Assembly (NCBI GenBank): GCA_020740775.1
Contig: JAHEWK010000026.1
Span: 248,001 to 312,000, forward strand
From: Ilyonectria destructans
Lineage: Eukaryota; Ascomycota; Sordariomycetes; Hypocreales; Nectriaceae
Direction of reading: 5' to 3'
DNA length: 64,000 nt
The notes under the pieces were generated by a model, which did no database searches, was not told where the DNA came from, and worked only from the letters and a program-made list of their open reading frames with translations. Below, one piece after another: positions 21,710 through 32,908 of the stretch. Within the stretch, counting starts at the first letter, position 1, and every line of letters starts with the position of its first letter. The position numbers and the translations under genes were made by a program.

Positions 21710-22664
21710 GGTGTAGTGTATGACAGTTGACAATACAAAAGGAGGTTAGATTTGTTGGAGCTTGTTCTTTGGTGACTCAAGCTTGTCTGGCATCAAGGCC
21801 CTAGTGCGCATTCTTATCTTTCAGCTTGGTTGCTGGTCCCAACTGAGGCAACGGCCCCCTATGATGCTACTGGTGAGGTGAACGAATCGGACTGTTTTTG
21901 GGGACTTGATCACGCCTACTCCGCACTCTCGTAGGTCGGATCACGCTCTGACTGGTTCTTATTCCGTAACCCCCCTGTTGTCTCGTTACAGGGTATACAT
22001 TCCTTCCGGAGCGTCAACAGATTCGGATCGAACATGTCAATCCATTTTATTCTACCGTGTACGACGATACGTCGCCTTTCGGGTCGGAATGGTGTTGTCG
22101 GAACCTCTCCTACATTCGCATCTCCATTTGGTCTTGTTGAAAGTTGCTGATCTGACGGAAGAGCTGATTGGAAAGCTTTCTGGTGAATCCGATCTAGCCT
22201 GTTGGTCATCATGACATGTCATGCGCTTTGCATGCGAATGTGACCGCCTCATCTGTTCGTCTAACACTATGCAGGCAGTTTGACAGGAGAAGGTGCTAGG
22301 ATTATTCGTATTGAAGATGTGCACTACGGTCAAATCGTATGCCGCTGACTCTACGCCCAGTGTTCTGTGTTGTTTTAAACGGTGAATTCTTTAAATCCTT
22401 CCTTGTCAGATAACCGTCGCTTGCCATCTCCGCGGCTTGAATCGGCGCATGTTATACGAGGAGATATGGAGGTGAAGAAGGTCATGATCCATCAAGCAGA
22501 GTTTGTACCTGGGAAGTGAATGTCTCGGTACAAAGGATATCAATATTCTAGGCATCAGGAAATGAGTAAAAACAATGATGAGCTTCTAAAGTACGGAGCA
22601 TAGTAACCCTCCTTCTCAGAGCAACAATCCCTATTCTTTCGAAACTCAATTCCTAGCAGTCCGT
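21710..22664. promoter_or_regulatory. upstream region of the aldolase gene
   Basis: 955 bp, mainly aldolase promoter, with the permease 3' end at its far side. It contains TCGGATCAC at 21936-21944, TCTGACTG at 21947-21954, and the perfect 14-bp palindrome CATGACATGTCATG at about 22209-22222. The same strings occur in the divergent dehydrogenase promoter. Confidence 0.4.
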
Positions 22665-24427
22665 TTACCAAAGAATATTGAGCTTCCTCCAGCCCTTCTT
22701 AGACTTGAGTGGAGGCGACGGATCGGCGTGTGCGATCTCAAGCAGGGGTCGAATTGGGATTTGGTCAAGGGGGATGATCTTGGTCTTCTTGATGTACTTG
22801 TATCCAAGGTAGAGAATGAGTACAAAGGGTACGTTGAAATACGCGGAGACAAACGCCTGTGTATCCCAGCGGCCTTTGAGAAACGTTCTCCAGCCGCCAG
22901 TCACCAGAAGCAGGATGCACATGAAAAGAGAGGCCCAGGCATAGTATGGTTGGAAGGGTGATTGATATGGGAGCTCCTTGCGACTGATACGCTGCTTCCT
23001 GCATCCGTAATAGAAGCGCAGGAACGATATCAGAATAACTGACCAGTTGACCAATATGGCGGTGGAGAGCAAGTCTTGCAGCCATGTGAAGACTTGGGCT
23101 GCGCCATTGGAGGTGGTGAGATACCCCAAAGCCATGAAAACAGTAAAGAGAGTGGCGGCGACCCAAGGAATACCAAAGCGATTGATCCGTAGAAAGACTT
23201 TGGGCGCGTGACCATTCTTGGCTAGACCAAATAGGTATCGAATGTAGCTCATCATGCCCATGTTACCACACGACCACGCCGAAGTGATGACGATGGCGTT
23301 GATAACATGTGGGATGACCTTGATACCTGCGATTTGGGCGGAAATAACAAAGGGCGATGCAGCAGCTCCCTTGGATTGGAATAGCATGTCGTTGTCTGAG
23401 GGAATGACAAGTCCAACGAGAAAAATTGTCAAGACATAGAAGATGAGAATTCTCCAAAACACTCTTTTGGCGGCTTGTGGAATGACTCGTCGAGCGTTTT
23501 TTGTCTCGGCCGCTGCAAGTGATATGTTTTCGATACCAGAGTATGCGTAGAGGGCGTTGGCAAATACCGTATAGAAGCCGAGGAACTGTCCCAAAGATCC
23601 AGTGAAGCCTAGGTACTGTTGTGCAAATGGGCCAGGGTCTAGAAGCACAAAATCAGTTCGGTGCAGCGAAGAATATACATGAGAGGGAACTAACTCTTCC
23701 AATACTTGAAACCAATCACCTCGCCATTCGGAGCACCGCCGCAGATGATTACCAAGGACATGACATTGATAATGACGATCAAGGCAATCTTGAGTAGCGC
23801 AAAGCCGAACTCGAGTTCACCAAAGACCTTGATAAACAGGAAGTTACTGAGTGACATGAGAATGCCAAATAATGTGATCCACTGAGGTGCCTGTCAGAAC
23901 ATGCAGCGTGGCTAGGAGGAAAAACTTCTACAAGTCGAACTTACCACGGCGCTATTGATGTCAGACCAGTACTGGACAAGCACGGCGGCAGCCACAAGCT
24001 CGGTAGGGATGAAAATGAGGCCCTTGTAAACCAGATTCCAGCCATTGGCAAAGGATAAGGCCGGATCAACAAAGAGCTCGGCATAGCGAACAACACCACC
24101 GCTTAAGGGAACCAAAGCTCCCATCTCTGCCACAGGAAGCACAACACCGGCAGCAATGAGGCCGGTGAGGGTATATCCCAGGAGGGCACCGATAGGACCT
24201 GCATTGGCCACGGCACGGCCAGAGCCCAAGAATAAGCCAGTGCCGATGGCGCCTGCGAGAGCCAGCATCTGCAGGTGACGAGACTTGAGGCCTTGTTTCA
24301 TATCCTGCACCTCGGAGAAGTCGGCTGGTTGCTCGAGTCCCACGATGACACCTTGCGTGTGTTCTGAAGAGCCATAGCCGGGTATGACATCTTCAACGCC
24401 CTTTGTCTTTTCGCCTGGTGATGACAT
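22665..24427 (-). CDS. amino acid permease, APC superfamily (YAT type)
   Basis: Three exons, 24427-23945, 23890-23695 and 23638-22665, about 550 residues. The start MSSPGEKTKGVEDVIPG leads to a hydrophilic N-terminus. The fungal permease signature follows: LKSRHLQMLALAGAIGTGLF then LGSGRAVANAGP. Later blocks are GGVVRYAELFVDPALSFANG, FGELEFGFALLKIALIVI, YSGIENISLAAAETKNARR and SWSVILISFLRFYYGC-type segments. About twelve membrane spans are expected. The family imports amino acids with protons at the plasma membrane. It is divergent from the PLP enzyme gene and sits in the homoserine-centred block, so homoserine or a related amino acid is the likely cargo (inference). It is intact. Confidence 0.88.
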
Positions 24428-25134
24428 GTTGTCAACCGTCGTGAGTGAATGATGAGAAGTGATGGTAAAGCCAGGGTAAGAAACAGAACTCCCATGTACT
24501 GTAAGACTTGACTTGATAAAGGGAAACTCCAAGAAAGATAGGCGAGTTTCACATGGAGATTATATAGATCGATCAAGGAAGCGTTTACTGGCGGGCGGTT
24601 GAGTCTTGTACGATAAGGGTTTCTCATGATATTGGCTCGGCGAATTTGGGGAGTTGGAAAGTCTGGGGCTTTCCCCCGCATCAGGATAATATGGGGAAGA
24701 GAACCAGGATCTCGGGAGGAGTAATTCAGATCTTCGTAGATTGCCTTATCTTGTCCACAGGGCGTGAATGACATGTTGGAGAACACAGGGTAGGTCGAAG
24801 CGTTGCTCGGTAGGATAGCCAATCGCTGTCGCACCTTCTTCCGCGATACGGATCTAGGTTGTCGTGCTAGTAATGGAACGCTCTATGGTTGGCCAATTCT
24901 CCGAGCGTAGTCATGCTACTGATCACTCACAGTTGATACGCTAACTCCATCGAGGTCGGGTCTCCTTGTAGGCTCTTTCATTTGGGTATCTACTATACCT
25001 TCTACAATTATATAACTTGACCTATTTCTTTCTAACTAAGGGCCAAAGGCTGCAAAGTGAAGAGCTTAACATTTGTTATAGAGCATCACACGCACTGTGA
25101 GACAATATCTCTTCACCGCCAGAAACCATTCGGA
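24428..25134. promoter_or_regulatory. divergent promoter, permease and PLP enzyme
   Basis: 707 bp between divergent starts. It contains TGACATGTT near 24769, a partial match to the palindrome in the other two promoters, and several CGG triplets (for example GATACGGATCTAGG near 24846). Nothing is decisive. Confidence 0.35.
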
Positions 25135-26426
25135 ATGACTTCTAATCACTTTGTTCTCACGGCAGAAGCCTTGAATGAGGCTTTGCCAGACATGGACCTG
25201 GCAACACGGGCCATTCACGCCGATGACTTCTACAGTGGTCACCGTGCGATCGCACCTAGTATGCATGTGGCAGTCAACTACAGATATGCCCGAGATCCTG
25301 ATGACTTGGTTTTCATGGACAACACCGATGTATGTGCTGCAACACAACCCCTCCATTTTATTCTGGCTTGTCTAACACTTTTTCTTTACAGCCCAATGCC
25401 CCACATGACTCTCATATATATGGACGTTATACTAACCCCAACACCACCCGGTTCGAGTCTGTTGCCAGCAGCCTTTTTGGGGGCCGAGTTGTTGCCTACC
25501 CGAGCGGCCTCGCTGCTTTTCACGCTCTCATGGTTCTACTGAACCCCAAGCGAATCATTATTGGGGAGGGTTACCATGGCGTTCATCGTTGCATTGACTT
25601 CGTGGAGAAGCTCACACACGTCGAGAAGCTCACGCTGAATGATCTCGACCAGCTCGGGCCTGGTGACGTCCTCCACATCGAGACGCCGCTAAACCCAACA
25701 GGTGAAGCGCGCAACCTAGACCACTTCAGTGCCATTGCAAAGAAGGCAGGCGCTTATCTGACAGTTGATGCTACTTTTGCACCTCCTCCCTTGCAGGATC
25801 CCCTCCAGCATGGAGCTGACATTGTCATGCATAGCGGAACCAAGTACGTGGGGGGCCATTCCGATATGCTCTGTGGCCTCCTCGTCCTGGAACAAGAGGG
25901 TGTCAAGCGAGGCTGGTTGGAGACGCTTCAGCAACAACGTCGAACAAGCGGTGCTGTCATGGGTAGCTTCGAAGCTTGGTTAGGTATCAGATCACTTCGA
26001 ACTCTTGAACTTAGAGTAACCCGCCAGTCAGCCACGGCCACAGCTCTGGTTACCTGGCTATCAGAGCAAATTCAAGACTCCAACAGCATCGTCGGCAAGA
26101 CCGTGGATAAGGTTGCGCATGCATCTCTCCAGCATGACGATCTGAAAAACGGCTGGCTGAAGAAGCAGATGCCTAATGGTTTCGGGCCCGTCTTTTCCAT
26201 GTGGACGAAGAAGGAAGACCATGCTCGAAGGCTACCCAGCAGGCTGTTTGTCTTTCAACACGCTACTAGTCTAGGTGGTGTTGAGAGTTTGATGGAATGG
26301 AGAGCTATGAGTGATGAGGGCCGCGACCCGCGATTGATGCGAGTAAGTTGCGGCATAGAGAGTGTAGAGGATATGAAGAAGGATATTGTCCAAGCATTAG
26401 AATCACTTCACAGAGACTTGCCATAG
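25135..26426 (+). CDS. cystathionine gamma-synthase-like PLP enzyme
   Basis: Two exons, 25135-25329 and 25392-26426, 409 residues. Fold type I trans-sulfuration family signatures are seen: YGRYTNPNTTRFESVASSLF, YPSGLAAFHALMVLL, ETPLNPTGEARNLD, the cofactor aspartate region LTVDATFAPPPLQDPL, and the Schiff-base lysine in HSGTKYVGGHSDMLCG. The C-terminal SLGGVESLMEWRAMSDEGRD holds the family's substrate arginine region in altered form. Family members act on O-acyl-homoserine, cystathionine or methionine at the gamma carbon. The sequence does not settle which. Next to homoserine dehydrogenase, a role in homoserine-derived chemistry is plausible. The start at 25135 gives MTSNHFVLTAE. No lesion. 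Confidence 0.85.
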
Positions 26427-27074
26427 AGTAAGTGTTTAGTGTATTGCTAAAAGATGTACTAGTTGAAAATAAAACCTTGCTTATCCTCTCCCGAGACTCT
26501 TTATCTGACGTTTCCCTAATACTTATTAAAAACATTAGTTAGCTAACTAATATTTTATTCTAGTGGTAGGATTAGTTTACGCTAGTAGATTAAGGGTTAA
26601 TTAATATTATTCCTCTTTTCTAACTAATAATTTCTAACAAACTAGGTTTTAGGGCTTTACTGTGAAGGGCTGGACAGGAGTTTGTTCAACAGGCTGTTGC
26701 CGTAGAATTGTCTATCTAAAGCTAGAGAGTAAAAAGAAACAAAGAAGGGAAGCTGCCCCTGAGCAGCTGATAAGCAGCATGCCTACAGGGGTAGCCTGGT
26801 GGCTAATCCCCGGCCCAGAGACTGCTGAAAAGGGTAATCGTGTATCGGTCTCAAGGTAGTGTATTGCAACTAGCTAGGCCACTCTACAGAGTATACCAAA
26901 CTTAAGGAAAGAAGAAGAAGAGAAAGAGAGTAGAGGAGGTCCATCCATAAATATACTCGTCATGGTGGCTTAAAGGTAAAAGTGGGCCACGAAAGGCCGA
27001 GGGTTCCCGAGGCCACCTACGGGCACAGCCCGTTACATGGTGGAATAGCAGCTCCAGCTAAGTACCTAATAGAT
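26427..27074. other. AT-rich spacer, no gene
   Basis: End of the metabolic block. AT-rich with runs of TTAATTAATATT, then a G/A-rich stretch with no coherent frame. It leads into a decayed transposase. Confidence 0.4.
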
Positions 27075-27386
27075 CCTCCTCCTGAAGGTTACCGTCTCCC
27101 TAAAGGCGCGCTACGAACAGCTAAGCTGACTAATATCCAGACTATTCTTGAATAAGCTCGTCTTTCAGCCGAGGAGAATCCCTGAAAATACTGCTGTCTT
27201 AACGATCAATCTGGAGACTCGATCGACCCAGTCTGACTCGAAGTGTTATACGTACGGTTTATTGCAGTATATTCTCTCCTATTTCAGCTCGTAGAATACC
27301 CTAAGTTTCGAGCGCTCCTAGTATATCTTAATACTGATATCGATACTTAGCCTCTAGATATATATAAGACTATTAAGAAATTGTGA
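27075..27386 (+). pseudogene. hAT-like transposase remnant, RIP-like decay
   Basis: A single frame reads PPPEGYRLPKGALRTAKLTN, then ARLSAEENP, KYCCLNDQSGDSIDPV, LEVLYVRFIAVYSLLFQLVE and FRALLVYLNTDIDT. It resembles the start of a common fungal hAT transposase. Stops at 27153, 27183, 27234, 27348 and 27384 all fall where CAA, TGG or CGA would be expected. No start or end is preserved. Confidence 0.5.
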
Positions 27387-27565
27387 ACGGCCTCTAGTAA
27401 CTGTATTCCAGCTATCTAGTCCAGGATGCTATTTACATCAAAGATGAAGAAGAAAGAAAGAAGTTCCTCAGTGCCCCTGAGCTGTGGAACGATTTCTCAT
27501 CCCTGGCGCGCACGAGCCAAGTACGTCTTGCGGCACAGCCGCAAGGATATGGGCCCTGGCCCGTG

Positions 27566-27740
27566 ACATATTGGGGTAAATTGCTTGTATTTTTTCTGTG
27601 TCTCTGTCTCTGATTTCTTAAGAGTTTAGGGCAGGCTTTATATGCCTTTTCTGTGCTATATGAAATCAACTAGAAGCTGCTTGCTGAGCCTGTGGCAATA
27701 TTCCCATCAGCCTTTCCGGCTGTTTCAAGTGGCTTGCTTG
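27566..27740 (-). mobile_element. diverged LTR remnant
   Basis: On the minus strand this region reads CAGCTTCTAGTTGATTTCAT and GGCATATAAAGCCTGCCC, a diverged form of the solo LTRs at 34208 and 45622, including their TATA-like box. One end is TGACATATTGG at 27566. No target duplication was found. Confidence 0.5.
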
Positions 27741-27847
27741 CCACTTTTCAACACCTAGGCTACATAGCCTGTTTTAGAAAATTTAAATTTTACACTTTTA
27801 GCTGTACAGTATAAACTAAGTGAGCAAGCCACTTAGGGAGCCCATAA

Positions 27848-28005
27848 TAAATAAATGAATGAAATTTATTCCGCCCGGGAGGACTAACCTCATAGGGCCA
27901 GGTGCGCTAGGTTATTTACAATTTTAAGTTTATCGTTCGCGTCTCCCAGAAGCCCCACATTCTTCCTCGTCCGCTGATCGGTCTTACCTCACTTAACTCA
28001 GCTGA
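27848..28005 (-). mobile_element. LINE 3' end
   Basis: On the minus strand it ends CCTCCCGGGCGGAATAAATT then a TTCATT/TTTA tail. The body holds GAAGAATGTGGGGCTTCTGG and TAGCCTAGCGCACC, matching the copy at 47393-47600. This is a severely 5'-truncated LINE. Confidence 0.6.
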
Positions 28006-28163
28006 CAAAGCGGACAATGAAACTACCCCGAGTTCAGCCGACCTGGGGATCACTACCTAGGGTTAACAAGGGGAAGCCATACCTGCACCGCCCCGTACAT
28101 TAGTCAGCAGTAGCCCCTATAAATCCCCCCCCTAAGTGCCCTAAGAGCCCTATAACAGTACTT

Positions 28164-28409
28164 TTACGGACTATCTTGACCACGCAAAATACAGCAGTTT
28201 GCACCCCTTCTATGGCCTTCCTTATGACATTTGCTACAGGTAGGCAATTTCTTCTCTAGTTGCTCAATTGACGGCTCGGGCTCCTGCGGCTCGGGCTCTT
28301 GTGGCTGCTGGGGCTGCGGAGGCTGTCGGGGCCCGTGGTTGTGGCGAGAAAATCGGGCTTCAGTGCGATGTTTGAGGTGCCACAGCTTGTAAGTGTTAGA
28401 TTGGACCAT
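28164..28409 (-). pseudogene. MULE/FAR1-type transposase fragment with zinc knuckle
   Basis: The frame includes YKLWHLKHRTEARFSRHNHG, which resembles WSLRHRPGAGFDQHNHEP of the MULE at 29.2 kb. A Pro/Glu/Gln-rich linker (QPQQPQEPEPQEPEP) follows, then the knuckle CSKCHKEGHRRGANC. Catalytic parts are absent. It is a fragment or a small derivative of a MULE-related protein. Confidence 0.45.
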
Positions 28410-28435
28410 GCACCCGGCATCAGACCGGGTGGGTC

Positions 28436-28600
28436 ATGTGATCAGTTGCCTAGCACTTTGCCACAAGGCTTAGGAAGCAGCTTCTAGCTGATTCTACACA
28501 GCACAGAACAGGTATATAAAGCTTGCTCTGATACCTCAGAATAAGAAGAGAGGTGAAGAATACACATATGCAATATAATATACACGATTAATATCAGAGT
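28436..28600 (+). mobile_element. diverged LTR remnant
   Basis: Contains GCAGCTTCTAGCTGATTCTA and GTATATAAAGCTTGC as in the solo LTRs at 34208 and 45622, in plus orientation, but the rest differs. Termini are uncertain. Confidence 0.45.
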
Positions 28601-28747
28601 GCTACGCTAGCTTTCCGACAAATACAGTCTTCAGCTGTAATGTCCGAGCTGCCAGCCCAGTGTGTCCAATAACCAAGTTATTTGACTTGCTTGGTTGAGG
28701 TTGCTTGATTACGTAACAACCAACCACAAGTAAGGGTCTTGATACAT

Positions 28748-28799
28748 GCACCATCGATGGTGCAAATATCCTCACGTGACTCGTGCACCACCGGTGGTG
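28748..28799. repeat. pair of perfect 16-bp palindromes
   Basis: GCACCATCGATGGTGC (about 28748-28763) and GCACCACCGGTGGTGC (about 28784-28799) are two perfect palindromes with the same outer arms GCACCA/TGGTGC, 36 bases apart, about 0.4 kb before the MULE frame. They could be transposase or regulator sites, or part of the MULE terminus. Confidence 0.6.
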
Positions 28800-29174
28800 C
28801 AACTATCATCCGTTATGTAAGGCCACATTGGCCCTATTGAAAAGTGTCGCATATCACCGCTAGGTTCGTGCGACTGGGTATGAGACGTGGCTCATACTTT
28901 GGGGTCGTGTATCCGGTTTCACATCCAACTTGTCGCATCAAGGATTCCAATCCGAACGACATGAGCTTAAATAGCTCTGCCCGAACACATGGCTGTTCAA
29001 TTTCTTTTGTTCTTTAGATAATTCTCATCAATTGACTGGTGCCATCAATGATCCCTGTGGAGCCAATTGTCTGACAAAAAGGGACAACTAGCATACTACA
29101 AATTGACCCCCCAATTCAACGGTCAACAGCTTCTGCGGTATCAATCCAACTTACCGTGCCTTTCTTCTGCTAAG

Positions 29175-30150
29175 ATGAACCCAATTGACACCTCCCTTCG
29201 CTTCCCTGATGACGTCCTTCCTTCTGAAGGCCAATTCAACTCACTAGAGGAACTACGTACAGCAATCAATGCTTGGGCAGCACCACGAGGCTATGCCTTC
29301 GTGATCGGAAGATCGAGGAAGACTCCCAATGGAAGAAGTACAGTTCACTTCAACTGTGACCGTGGAGGAGGGCGTACTCCTTCCCTCAATCCCTCGACGA
29401 AGAAGCAGCGGGATACTACAACACGACGTACAGGATGCCTCTTCTCTGTCACAGCAAAGGAAAGCTTGTGCAAGACTATATGGAGTCTGAGGCATCGTCC
29501 TGGGGCTGGCTTTGATCAACACAATCATGAACCAAGCTTCAGCCAACTAGCACATCCAACGCTTCGTCAACTATCCGGTCCAGAGGAATCAACTGTCCAT
29601 CAACTCGCCAATGCCGGCATTGCGCCAAGGGAGATCAGATCCTATTTACGCATGAACTCAGATACACTTGCTACACAGAGAGATATCTACAATTGTATTG
29701 CACGGGGCAAACGGGAGCTTGCTAAAGGTCAAAGCCATATGCATGCCCTTGCTGACCACCTCGAGAGCGAGGGCTTCTGGAGTCAGATTCACCTTGACGA
29801 GAGTGGCAGAGTTACAGCAGTGTTATTTGCACATCCGAAGTCACTGGGATACCTCAAATTATATCCCGAGGTGCTTCTATTGGACTGTACATACAAGACC
29901 AATAAGTACAAGATGCCTCTTCTCGATATAGTTGGTGTTGATGCTTGTCATCGATCCTTCTGTATTGCATTTGCGTTCCTTAGTGGCGAGGAAGAGGATG
30001 ACTACATCTGGGCTCTTGGCCGGTTACGGAGTGTATATGAGCTTTGTGGAGCAGCCCTTCCATCTGTGATACTTACAGATCGCTGCCTTGCTTGTATGAA
30101 TGCTGTTTCCTCTTGTTTCCCCGAGTCAAGCTCGATGCTATGCTTATGGC
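29175..30150 (+). pseudogene. MULE transposase, cut by a hAT end
   Basis: The frame from ATG 29175 (MNPIDTSLRFPDDVLPSEGQ) has a FAR1/WRKY-GCM1-like DNA-binding region (FVIGRSRKTPNGRSTVHFNC, RRTGCLFSVTAKES). The MULE catalytic domain follows, with the first aspartate in LLLDCTYKTNKYKMPLLDIV and the second in VILTDRCLACMNAV. It stops being a MULE at SSSMLCLW, exactly where the hAT terminal repeat begins at 30151. The third catalytic residue and the C-terminus are gone. The missing half does not appear after the hAT element. Confidence 0.8.
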
Positions 30151-32908
30151 CAGGCTTTCTATCCATACTCGTATGGAATAAGTGATGGAGTATGGAATAT
30201 TCCATACTCCATACTCCATATTCCATACGGGCCGTCCGTATTCCATACGTATGGAATAAGGCCGGAAGAATATTAATCCTGCCGCAGCAAATTCAGGGGC
30301 TGTGTAATTACCAGGCACTTTCATCGGGTTTCCGCTTCGACATCAGCAACGAAAAGGCGCGTCGTGATGCGATCGGCCCGGAAATGTTCCAACCGTCCTC
30401 CCTCGCTTCAAATCATTCCACTGACCGTGCGGGGTCGGCTTCGTCCACCACTGGGCTTCGCTCATCTCCAAGTTCTGCTCCGCAAGATCCATCCGACAGC
30501 AGCGGCCGCAAGACTCGAAAACGCAAGTCAACTGCAAATACTTGGGCACATGCCCGTGAGCCTCAGAACTCAGAGCCTGCGCGCTGCCCTCGGAAAAATG
30601 AGAAGATCTATTATTGTATGCATTGCAGAGATCCGACCTATTCCACTACTGTCTCAACCACGTTTCGCCGCCATTTGCTCAAAATCCACGGAATTGAGTT
30701 AGTTGCCCACGACCATCCGATCAAGAAACAACGCGACAACCTTATTCCGGATGCTTTCGCCAAGGCTGGTGAGGCGAATACTACGAAGCAATTGGCGAGG
30801 CAAGAGGAAACTCTTAGAGCTGCAGTCAATCGGAAGGCCGCACTTGAGGCCCTGGTACAGCTCGTCACCGTCCGCAATCTCTCCTACAACTGCAGCTCTT
30901 GGCCAGAATTACACGCGCTTATTTGCGCGGTGAACTACACTGCGGAGGACCTAATTAGCCTCTCCCACGGCTCCATTCAAAAGCTTGTCTCCAATTCTTA
31001 TTGTGTGCACAAGGATGTCCTGCGGAGAAAGCTGCAATCCTCGTCGTCGAAGCTCCATCTCTCTGTAGATGTTTGGTCGGCTCCGAATCACAAAGCCTTC
31101 CTTGGAATTTGCGTCAAATTTGTCGACACGGACGCTAAGGAGACACTGCAAGCGCTGCTTGCTCTATCAGAGCTACCCGGCCTCGATGAGCCGGGTAGCC
31201 ATGGCGGAGCTGAGCAGTGGAAGCTTCTCCAGCATGTCCTCGAAGACTATAACATCTGGAATAAGATCGGCTTCTATACCGGTGATAACCATGGTTCAAA
31301 CGACAAGCTCTGCCGTTTGCTGGGCAAACATCTTCAGGGGAAAGGCATCAACTGGGAGGCAAAGAAGCAGAGGATTCGATGCCATGGCCATGTCATCAAC
31401 CTCGCTGTTCAAGCCTTCCTCTTCATAGACTCCAAAGAAGCCGCACGAGCAGCTCTGGAACAGATTGAGGGCGACGACGAAGTTGCGTTTGGCAGTGACT
31501 TTGCTGAACGGGTCAAGGCGCAAAAAGCGCTTGGTTGGCGTCGACTGGGGCCACTTGGCAAAGTCCACAATATCTCAGTGCACATACGCAAGAATAATTA
31601 TCGGTGGAATCTATTTAAGAAGCGCGCTGGAAGGTCGTTGGGCCTTGACAACGATACGCGCTGGAACTCATAGTTCCTTCTTCTAGACGTTGTCCTTGAT
31701 CTCCAGGAGCATGTGGAGTGGTATCAGAGAAAGTACTATAAGGACACGCAGGACGATTATCTCACCCCTAATAAGTGGCGAGTCCTACGGGAAACATGCG
31801 CTTTCCTTCAACCCTTCTGGAAGATTACTCAACTCACGGAGGGCCGCTATGCCACTCTGGACCGCACGCTCTTCACCATAGACGTTCTTCACAAGTATTA
31901 CACACAAGCCTTCCAAAAGCAATCCGACAATCATCCCCTCCGAAGTTGCATTGCAGCCTCATGGGCTATATTTGACAAGTATTACCAGCTTACAGATGAG
32001 AGCCCTGCCTATGGCGCAGCCATGATACTTCATCCGTCGCGGCGTATGGCCCATGTTAAGAAGAACTGGCCCAAATCGTAGCACAAACCAGTCCTTGATG
32101 GCGTGAAGAAGTATTGGGAGGATTACTACCAGGGGTTACCGATTACCACCACAACGCCTGAGCTACGAGACAGCCTACAGCCACTCGACGAGTATGACCT
32201 GCTTGCTCGAGAGCTCGATGTCGTTAGCCCAGCGATGAGTGATCTCGACGAATATAAGTCCTTCACCGCGGAAACTCCTGTCGCTATCGACTGTTCCCCG
32301 CTTGCTTGGTGGCTTAGAGAGGAGCAGCAACAACGATACCCCCGTCTATCCAAAATGGCCGTCGATATCCTCTGAATACCCGCTATGTCGGCCGAGCCAG
32401 AGCGCGTCTTTTCTGGCGCACGACGCACAATATCATGGGATCGATGTCGGCTGGGAAGTCGTACAATTGAGAGAGGAGAGTGCATGAAGAGCTGGATTAA
32501 GAGCGGCATCACCCAGGGAATTCCGGTCGACTTGGTCGAAGAGGGGGAGAACGAGGAGGAAGGTGGTAGTATGGAAAGGTGGCGGGGCTCAACACCTGAT
32601 TCTTTTCAAGACTGAAAAGTAAAAATATTATTCCCGCTATTGTAGTCTGTTTCAGAGTGATCCCAAACCTTCGTCTATGCTGGTTCATACTTCAATGTCA
32701 GCGCTGTCTGTAGCCGACGGCAGGCAAATCACTGTACAATTACTGAATTGCAGAGCTCCCAAACCTGGTTCTTTACGATAGTGGTAGTGTGAGATGACGT
32801 CATTTTTTGTATTCCATACGTATGGAATAAGCTTCCATACGAGGCCCATTCCATATTCCATATTCCATACGGGTCTGTATGGAGTATGGAGTATGGATAG
32901 AAAGCCTG
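30151..32908 (+). mobile_element. hAT element, copy 2, without target duplication
   Basis: The termini are perfect 20-bp inverted repeats, CAGGCTTTCTATCCATACTC at 30151-30170 and its complement at 32889-32908. Subterminal repeats such as ATTCCATACGTATGGAATAAG-type palindromes and GGAGTATGG occur near both ends. The flanking octamers are CTTATGGC (left) and GCCTTGAG (right). They differ, although hAT elements make 8-bp duplications. The left flank is a MULE gene and the right flank a glycosidase gene. Confidence 0.85.
30384..32615 (+). pseudogene. hAT transposase with three stops
   Basis: From ATG 30384 (MFQPSSLASNHSTDR) the frame shows a BED finger (YYCMHCRDPTYS ... FRRHLLKIHG). RNase H-fold blocks follow: LHLSVDVWSAPNHKAFLGIC and GFYTGDNHGSNDKLC, then GPLGKVHNISVHIRKN. 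The dimerisation end is AMSAEPERVFSGARRTISWD. Stops lie at 31671 (TRWNS*FLL), 32079 (WPKS*HKP) and 32373 (VDIL*IPAMS). The first two fit TGG to TAG. It is clearly related to copy 1 but not a recent duplicate. It should not make an active transposase. Confidence 0.85.

Noticed and set aside
14117..26426. Fusaric acid (FUB) type cluster
   Set aside because: No polyketide synthase, NRPS-like gene or aspartate kinase is present in the window, although homoserine-related enzymes are.
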